Source: Pegoplata infirma
Lineage: Eukaryota > Arthropoda > Insecta > Diptera > Anthomyiidae
Assembly: GCA_963921195.1 (NCBI GenBank)
Contig: OY992539.1
Span: forward strand, 38,820,518 to 38,884,517
Direction: 5' to 3'
DNA: 64,000 nt
In this document: piece after piece, positions 57,371 through 64,000 of the stretch
How positions within the stretch are numbered: the stretch's first letter is position 1
Layout of the letters: the number at the start of each line of letters is the position of its first letter
Notes under the pieces: model-generated
Seen by the model: the letters and a program-made list of their open reading frames with translations, nothing else
Databases searched by the model: none
What the model was told of the DNA's origin: nothing
Translations under genes and position numbers: made by a program

Positions 57371-58260
57371 AAAAAGTGATTTAGTCGTAAAACGCAAAAC
57401 AAATTTTATTATTTTCGGAATGAATTTGCTTTCAAAAATCAAGGTGGAATTGAATTGCATAAAAGTACAAGTAAATCAGTTATTCCACTTCCGAACGAAA
57501 TTGAGTTTGTGACAAAAATTTTGAAACTCAATTTTTTAAAAATGCAAAAGATTTTTTTGTACTTTTGTACTTCATTTTCGGATTCAGAGCACGATTCTAC
57601 ATTGATGATAAATGCGAAATGTCGTGGATCACAATTTCTGGGTAGCATTTTTCATTTGAAAATTTGTTAGTTTATTTATATAATTTGTTAGTTAAACTAA
57701 TATTTATTCTTGAATTTTGGAAGGAAAATATATGTTAGATATCGTGGAGCAAAATCTCTGGGTATCATTTTTCATTAAAAAAAAAAAAAATACATTAAAT
57801 ATTAAATGTTAATGAAAGTCTTTATTTTTATAATGTAATTTCTCAAATAACCCACAAAAGTTGTCATTAATAAAATTTGTTAAATTAATGTTTTTTTTTT
57901 TTGAAATGTACGGAAAAGTTTTTAAACAAACTAACAACAGTTATCAACATAACTTTTTCAGTGCACAGACAAAAAAAAATTATTGTTTACTCATTTACAA
58001 TTAAATCATTATTAAGCTAACAAACAATTTAATATTATTAACACATCAAAATTTGTCAATACAATTTTTGTTATTATTTGTTAATACAATAACGTTTTAA
58101 TTAAAAATTAGCCAACAATACAAATTGTTTTTTTCTATGTGTGTGAAAATTCCCAATATTTTTTTTATTTTATAATCCGGTTGTAAGAACAGAATATCTG
58201 TTGTCCCAAAAAAAAAAAGTTTGATTATCAAAAATCAAAATGTTTAGTTTATTTTTGATT
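57371..58260. other. No recognisable gene
   Basis: AT-rich intronic-type DNA. GGATCACAATTTCTGGGTAGCATTTTTCATT-type sequence near 57627-57658 recurs imperfectly at 57745-57775, a small local duplication. The ATTGTT/AACAAT motifs at 57950-58120 may be another decayed inverted repeat. Confidence 0.4.
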
Positions 58261-58271
58261 TTATTTTTGAA

Positions 58272-58374
58272 TTTATTTTATTTTATTTTATTTTATTTTA
58301 TTTTATTTTATTTTATTTTATTTTATTTTATTTTATTTTATTTTATTTTATTTTATTTTATTTTATTTTATTTT
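58272..58374 (+). repeat. (ATTTT)n pentanucleotide microsatellite
   Basis: About twenty uninterrupted copies of TTTTA. Likely length-polymorphic. Confidence 0.95.
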
Positions 58375-58534
58375 TGAAAGCATTTGTAAAAAAAATATTT
58401 TTTTTTAAACCATAAATTAAGGCAGATTAGAAATTATAAATTGTACTTAATTACGATTTTTTCCATTTTTTTGGCAATCAAATAATTTCTTATATAACAT
58501 ATTTAAATTTTAAGAAACATTTTTAAAAATATCT

Positions 58535-58635
58535 ACCCTGAGGTTTCTGAAATTTGGCATATTTGTTTGTAACTTTCCTGACCAGGACTGCATTGTATTT
58601 CAGCGAAATCGGTTCAGTTGTTAATAAGCAAGTAG
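58535..58635 (+). mobile_element. Family A internal fragment
   Basis: GAAATTTGGCATATTTGTTT, CTTTCCTGACCAGGACTGCA and AGCGAAATCGGTTCAGTTGT match A at 10765-10850. Both ends of the element are missing. Confidence 0.7.
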
Positions 58636-58639
58636 AGGA

Positions 58640-58815
58640 CTTTCATACAAATGCATGCTTTTTCCTGCTAGTCTTAGAACAGCGTAACCCAAATATAATT
58701 GCAAATCAATGCAATCATATTTTTGCATATTTTGCTAAAAACGCATATTTTTTGCATATTTTGCTTAAAATGCATATTTTTGCATATTTTGCTATAAATG
58801 CATATTTTTGGGTCA
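58640..58815. repeat. TGCATATTTT repeat element fragment
   Basis: GGACTTTCATACAAATGCAT followed by repeated TGCATATTTTGCTAAAA-type units. The same repeat fills 61600-61870. Open frame 58554-59030 is a translation of this repeat and the neighbouring A fragment. Confidence 0.65.
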
Positions 58816-59034
58816 TATTTTGTATAAAATTTTACTTTTGTCTTATTTTTTTTTCATATGAAATTAAAATAAATTTTTGGTTTAATTTGAATTTATTTTT
58901 GTTATTTTTATTTTATCAATTTTTGATTATAACTGACAACATAGGCAAAGCGGAGACGCCTACAACTTCCTGTAGTTGCCACTGCTATAATCATCAGCGG
59001 CTTTTGGTGATCCTTACTTATTCATATTAGATTA

Positions 59035-60396
59035 AGACCTTCTAAATCGTGTAAACTTTATCAAAAACTCCGTTCAAAATATTAAAAAATACCTCAAGAT
59101 CTGCAAAAATTCATATCGATTTCATTGTTGTTGTTAAATATCCATTTAAATATTGCCAACAAAATTTTCATAATATTAAAACCCCATAAATTTCACCAAG
59201 AAAAAAAAATCAATAATTTATATTAATGACTTTGGCTATAGGTTTTTGTTAAAACAAATAACAATAATAATAATATTAAGGTGATTCTCACTTTAGCCAA
59301 GTTAATTACATTGAAATAGCCTTAGGTTAACAACAAATTTACTACAAATATTAGACATTAACTAACCAACAAAACCTAAAATAATAGTAAAACACTAGTA
59401 ATACGAATAACGCCATAAAATTGACATGACAATTTTACGGAACGCAACAACTAAGAAAAATATTTTAATATCCAAACAAGACTTAAAGAAACTAGCCTTT
59501 GAAGCTAGCCTTTAAAGCACAGGATCGTATGTTCGATTCTCACCTGAACCCGTGACCGATTTCGCAACAACGAGACGACGAACATTGTTTTCATTACAAA
59601 AAAAAATGCCATTAAATGATGAACAATAAATAAAAATATTACATCATGGGATCAAAAATCATTATTAACATAAAAATTTAAAGAGGGGTAAAGGAAAACG
59701 GTATAAAATTCTGTTTTTTGTAGGACTACAAAGATTTCTTAAGACTTGTTGCCATATTTGTTCTGGAATAACAACAATAAAATGTTAAAATAATCCTTAG
59801 CGTTTAAGCACAAAAATGGGTTTAATATCTCTAGCAGATTTTAAGTTCTGAATCTTTAAATGTTTTTCCTTAAAAAATTTAAGAAAAGTTGAGGTTCAGA
59901 TGTATTGTAGTATTTCGAATACATAATAGAAACTAGGCAACTGCCTGCTTGGTAACATCGTATACAAATAACATATTAAACTTAAAGTCATTAACGTTGG
60001 AAAAGGACTTCAGTACAAAAAACCACAAACAAAAACGAAAAGCCATAAAAGGCAAAAAACAACCAAATAAAGGACTAACGAGGAAAAGTCATTAAGCTTA
60101 AAAATTTAAAGCAAAAAAATAAAACAAAAGTTTGTAGTACAACTGAATTCTTTAAAGCTTAAAAATAGAATAAATAGAAATTAACACCTGTTCAACAAAT
60201 TGTTTTTAAATACAGTTAAGAAAAGGATTATTTAAAAAAAACCGACGGGAAAGAAATAAGCAAAAAATTTCTATGCGGCTTTAACGATTTTAAAGATACC
60301 CTTCACAGTATAAAGAAATATTTTTTTAAGGAACGATTTTTTTTTTGCAAAATAAAGTTAAACTATTTTTTGAGTGAAGATAAAAATATTAAAGTA
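59035..60396. other. No recognisable gene
   Basis: AT-rich sequence. A GTTCGATTCTCACC motif at about 59530-59550 resembles a Pol III B box but is not embedded in a tRNA fold I can draw. Nothing else supported. Confidence 0.4.
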
Positions 60397-61014
60397 CCCG
60401 AGTAAAAAAGTTCCTATATAGTTGTATATAATTTTATAAACATCATATATGATTAAATAGAATTATATAGAATTTGATGCGAAAAATGAGTCGATAAAAC
60501 TATATAAACTTTGATCAATGTTTCATATATTTTGATAAATTTTTTATGTAATTTTATGCGAAATTTGGACCCCTATTTTTATATAATAATAGCAAAATTA
60601 TATAATTAGATATAATTATATAAAAATATATAAAATTGTATAAAACTGTATAAAACTATATAAAGTTACATAAAATTATATCAAGTTTTATATAAATCAT
60701 AAAATTTTGTTTTAATTATATATAATTATATATAATTTTATGTAACTTTATATAGTTTTATACAGTTTTATACAATTTTATATTTTTTTATATAATTATA
60801 TCTAATTATATAAATTTGCTGTTGTTATATAAAAATAGGGGTCCAAATTTCGCATAAAATTATATAAAAAATTTATCAAAATATATGAAACATTGATCAA
60901 ATTTTATATAGTTTTATCGACTCATTTTTCGCATCAAATTCTATATAATTCTATTTAATCATATATGATGTTTATAAAATTATATACAACTATATAGGAA
61001 CTTTTTTACTCGGG
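60397..61014. mobile_element. 618-bp AT-rich palindrome with TA target site
   Basis: CCCGAGTAAAAAAGTTCCTA at the left and its exact complement at the right, flanked on both sides by TA. Arms of roughly 300 bp are near-perfect complements, with ATTAAATAGAATTATATAGA, TCATATATTTTGATAAATTT and GGACCCCTATTTTTATATAA blocks. The interior is made of TATATAAAAT-type units. No ORF. Tc1/mariner-like by target site only. Confidence 0.88.
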
Positions 61015-61049
61015 TAAATAACTAATATTTAGATTTTTATTTCGAGCTT

Positions 61050-61442
61050 TTGTTAAATATATTTTGTAAATAAATAGTCGAGCTCGAGGTCTTGGTTTTT
61101 ATTAAAATATTTAATATTTTTTTATTTCCAATATTTCGGTTTTCTTTGAAAACCATCATCAGGGGGGGGGGGGAGTATTTAATGTTTATCAAAAATATTA
61201 AAAAAATATATACTAGTGTTCTGCTTTCTTCATCGTCTGATTAAATACTCTACTATTTAATCAGACGATGAAGAAAGTAGAACACTAGTATATATTTTTT
61301 AAGTATTTTGTGATAAACATTAAATACTCCCCCCCTGATGGTGGTTTTCAAAGAAAACCGAAATATTCGAAATAAATAAATATTAAATATTTTAATAAAA
61401 ACCAAGACCTCGAGCTCGACTATTTATTTACAAAATATATTT
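61050..61442. repeat. 393-bp palindrome with poly-G and hammerhead-like motif
   Basis: ACAAAATATATT, GAGCTCGAGGTCTTGGTTTT, CGGTTTTCTTTGAAAACC, ACTAGTGTTCTGCTTTCTTC and CATCGTCTGATTAAATA on the left are matched by complements on the right around a centre near 61247. A run of twelve G at 61162-61173 in the left arm corresponds to seven C on the right. CTGATGA and GAAA on the minus strand (61134-61162) flank a 7-bp stem, as in a hammerhead ribozyme core. The class of element is unknown; Penelope-like elements and retrozymes are known to carry such motifs. Confidence 0.75.
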
Positions 61443-61504
61443 AAGTAAATAAAAAAAAATATCAAATGAATAGAAGAATTTTGAACCGAGTAAAATAATT
61501 TTCC

Positions 61505-61895
61505 TGTTTGGTCTGTTGCAAATGCATGTTTTTCCCCTTTGGTCATAAAACAGCATAAACAAGATATCATTGCGAATCAAAGAATTTTCTTTAAAGTGGC
61601 ATCGATTCGTTAGTGCATATTTTTGCATATTTTGCTTAAAATGCATATTTTGCTATTATTTCGCTATAAATGCATATTTTTAGTTTTTTTAGCTATTTTT
61701 TTTTTATTATTTTAGGCTATATTTATGATTTTTAATGATATTTGTTTTTGCATTAAAGCAAATATTAAATTTTTTTTAGATAATTTTTATTTTTTTAATT
61801 TTATTTATTTTAAGATTTTTAGTGCATATTTCAAGACTTTTTAGTGCATATTTTAGGCGCCTAAAACATAGTTTATTAGTGAATGAAGGTCCCTG
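61505..61895. mobile_element. TGCATATTTT element with CAGGGACC end
   Basis: Several TGCATATTTT and TTTAGTGCATATTT units, ending GTGAATGAAGGTCCCTG at 61879-61895. The reverse complement starts CAGGGACCTTCATTCAC, and the related piece at 58640 starts GAGGACTTTCATAC, so both may have hAT-like CAGGG ends. The left end here is not clear. Confidence 0.5.
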
Positions 61896-62031
61896 ATATT
61901 AACTTAATTTAGACGTCAAATGATGAAACAACCATAATTGTAACTCCTTTTAATGAAAAGCTTCATCATACGTTTCATTATATTAAAGAAAAATTAACCG
62001 GAAGCTAAACAGTTGGATTGGACGAACAATT

Positions 62032-62664
62032 ACACCGTCCGACAAAAATCAAAAAAAGTAGTTGAACACAAACTGGATAATATAAGTTTGAAACTAGAGA
62101 CTAAATGTAGTAAAATTGCATTTATAAATTTTCATTTCGTGAGCCTGTTTCCTTTTTAAAAGCACTTCAAAGATTTAGAGGATTAAATTTTATAAAATAT
62201 TTTTTTAATATTTATACTTGAGGTAGGATGCCACTATTGATATCAAATGAAAGAGGAGGATATCCCCTAATTTTTCTATTATATTTTTTTTACATATCAG
62301 GAAAAAGCAGGTAAGTTACTACCTTTTAAAACTTTACGCTTCTATATCATTCAAAATTTTCAACAAAATATTTTGATAAAGTTTTCAAAGGAGTTTATTC
62401 ACATCCTTTTATCCGGATATGACAAAATAGAAAAATGTAAAAATTAGGGGAGATCCTCCTCTTTCATTTGCCATCACCATTGGCATTCCAGGACAAGTAC
62501 AAATGTTTCAGAAATATTTAAGAAAATGTATCCTTTAAAACTTTGAAGTCCTTTTAAAAGGAAACAGGGTCACGAAATCAAAAAACTGTAAATGCAGTTT
62601 TACTCCATTTGATATGTATCTGCTTTCATCTAATTCATGTTTGATATTGACTGTCGGACGGTGT
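62032..62664. mobile_element. Foldback element, family C copy 3 (633 bp)
   Basis: ACACCGTCCGACA at the left and TGTCGGACGGTGT at the right are exact inverted ends. Inside, GTAAAATTGCATTTATAAAT, GAGCCTGTTTCCTTTTTAAA and AAAGAGGAGGATATCCCC pair with GGGGAGATCCTCCTCTTTCA, GGAAACAGGGTCACGAAA and ACTGTAAATGCAGTTTTACT. This copy gives the clearest definition of the family ends. Confidence 0.85.
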
Positions 62665-62783
62665 TATGATTTAATGAAAATTTGATAAACTTTAATTTGT
62701 TTTTTTTTTCGCCAGTAGATCGGAGGTGTGTAACTCAAGATAGAAGAAAAATAGTGGAAATTCTTCCAAAAAAACGATTAATA

Positions 62784-63756
62784 ACACTGTTCTCGAATTT
62801 GACACTTTTTTTAACAAGCTGGGTACCCTACTGGTAAAATAATTCGGGTAAGCTGAATTGAACTAGCTTTACCAGATGGCTGTCGTAAATTCAAATCAAA
62901 CTAAAAATATTTGTATTAAACCTATTTTTTCATGAAAATAAAGATTTTTCGCGAATAATTTTTTTTTTCGCGAAAAAATTCACGGTATGGTTTATCGAAA
63001 AAGTGTAAAAATATCGTTTTTTAATCGCGAATATCGCGAATACGAGCGCTTACTTCGAAAAAGGCTAGCACCATTGAATTCACTGAATATTTTCGCGAAA
63101 CAAAATTTTTTTTCGCGAAAAATCTTTATTTTCGTGAAAAAATTGGTTCAATAAAAACAATTTTAGTTTGATTTGAATTTACGACAGCCACCTGGAAAAG
63201 CTAGTTCGTGTACACTAAATTCCATTATAATATCAGTTTTTTCAAAGTTAGCGATATTCGCGATTATTTTTATTTTTTTATTTTTAAGTAAAAAAAAATA
63301 TTTTTTTTTTCATATTATTTAGACAATTGCTGAATTTTTATCACCTAAATTCTATTGAATACAAAAAAAAAAATTATTCGCGGAAATTTTTTTTCGCGAA
63401 ATTTTTATCCAATTTTTTTATTTTGCTGTTAATTTATAAAAATGAGTAGAAATCGATGCATTACAGACACAAAATTAAAAAAAAAAAAAAATTGTCGCGA
63501 ATTTTTTTTTCTCGCGGATTTTTTTTTTTGCGTAAAATTTTTTTTTTTTCGAAAAAAATAATGGATTTTGTGAATTTATATTTAAAAACTCTCCCAAAAG
63601 CATACAAATAAATTTTTTGTAGTACCTAGGCTTTACATTTTAAAATCGCGAATACGAGCGCTAACTTCGAAAAACGGCACCAATGAATTCAGTGTACCCG
63701 AATTAGCTTTACCAGCAGGGTGCCCAGCTTGTTAATTTTTGCGACTAGCACAGTGT
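62784..63756. mobile_element. Foldback element with CACTGT ends and TTCGCG motifs, ~970 bp
   Basis: ACACTGTTCTCGAATTTGAC and AACAAGCTGGGTACCCTACT at the left; AGCAGGGTGCCCAGCTTGTT and CTAGCACAGTGT at the right. Within it a second inverted pair (TTTCATGAAAATAAAGATTT at 62925 and GAAAAATCTTTATTTTCGTG near 63117) brackets many TTTTTCGCGAAAA palindromes. Degraded relatives are at 41540-41910 and 43020-43060. No ORF. Confidence 0.75.
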
Positions 63757-64000
63757 AATTTATTAAAATCTATTTCGCTACCGCAAAATACGAATGTCGT
63801 ATGTAATTTTTTTCGACAAAATTATTTGGAGGTAAACACGCTAAAAATGCCGTTTTGATTTTAATTACAGTAAATTTAACTCAGGCTGATGAAAATAGAA
63901 TACTCAGACTATATTCAACCCAAAATTGGAGAGAATCCATGTGACCATTTTGAAGATATTTGATATTTAAAACCGTCTCCTGAAATTTCTGTTTTGCTAC
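63757..64000. other. No recognisable feature
   Basis: AT-rich end of the window, presumably still intronic. Nothing found. Confidence 0.4.

Noticed and set aside
58554..59030. 158-codon open frame
   Set aside because: It translates a family A fragment and the TGCATATTTT repeat, giving FAYFAxNAYF-type residues; not a gene.
59490..59570. tRNA gene or SINE suggested by GTTCGATTCTCACC (B-box-like)
   Set aside because: No A box at the correct distance, and no acceptor stem or cloverleaf can be drawn. At most a decayed tRNA-like scrap.

Overview
The window is an AT-rich, gene-poor stretch of an animal nuclear genome, very probably a dipteran (a calyptrate fly is my best guess). Three things point there: a Drosophila-type core promoter (TATA, Inr and DPE in register), many short interspersed elements with (GTCY)n tracts of the kind described in flies as mini-me or DINE-1-like, and Jockey/I-type non-LTR retrotransposon relics. 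I find no rRNA, convincing tRNA, CRISPR array or prokaryotic-style operon.

Only one host protein-coding segment is convincing. It is the first coding exon (53794-54340, + strand) of a protein with a SNAG-like N-terminus (MPRCLMAKKW) followed by Ser/Thr/Ala-rich low complexity, as in Scratch/Snail-type C2H2 zinc-finger repressors. It has a candidate core promoter at 52684-52749, a leader of about 1.1 kb with three minimal uORFs, and a splice donor at 54341. Later exons, including any zinc fingers, lie outside the window. Short direct repeats at 51434-52100 lie just upstream and may be regulatory.

Nearly everything else is mobile-element sequence, often nested. 1-12.6 kb: RT/RNase H relics, a broken Jockey-like RT on the minus strand, a piggyBac-like MITE, a palindromic minisatellite field, and Helentron-like families here called A (hairpin start ATACCCTCCAC) and B (ATACCCTACACC). 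13-21.2 kb: three long inverted-repeat (foldback) elements, one with clear hAT-type ends and an 8-bp target duplication. 22.8-26.6 kb: A/B elements, a B copy split by a non-LTR 3' end, and a frameshifted RT-RNase H element. 26.8-29.5 kb: a striking head-to-head array of 540-bp units that look identical to each other. 30-44 kb: MITEs, RT and endonuclease relics, a second hAT-like foldback element, nested A copies. 44-52 kb: TIR elements, another foldback element, a TA-flanked 0.9-kb TIR element inside a B copy, and opposite-orientation A copies nested in each other. 55-64 kb: more foldbacks, including a 618-bp AT-rich palindrome and a palindrome carrying a hammerhead-ribozyme-like core.

The most unusual properties are the density of long inverted repeats (about ten separate ones) and the 2.7-kb palindromic array. 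Both could yield double-stranded RNA or be assembly-sensitive structures.
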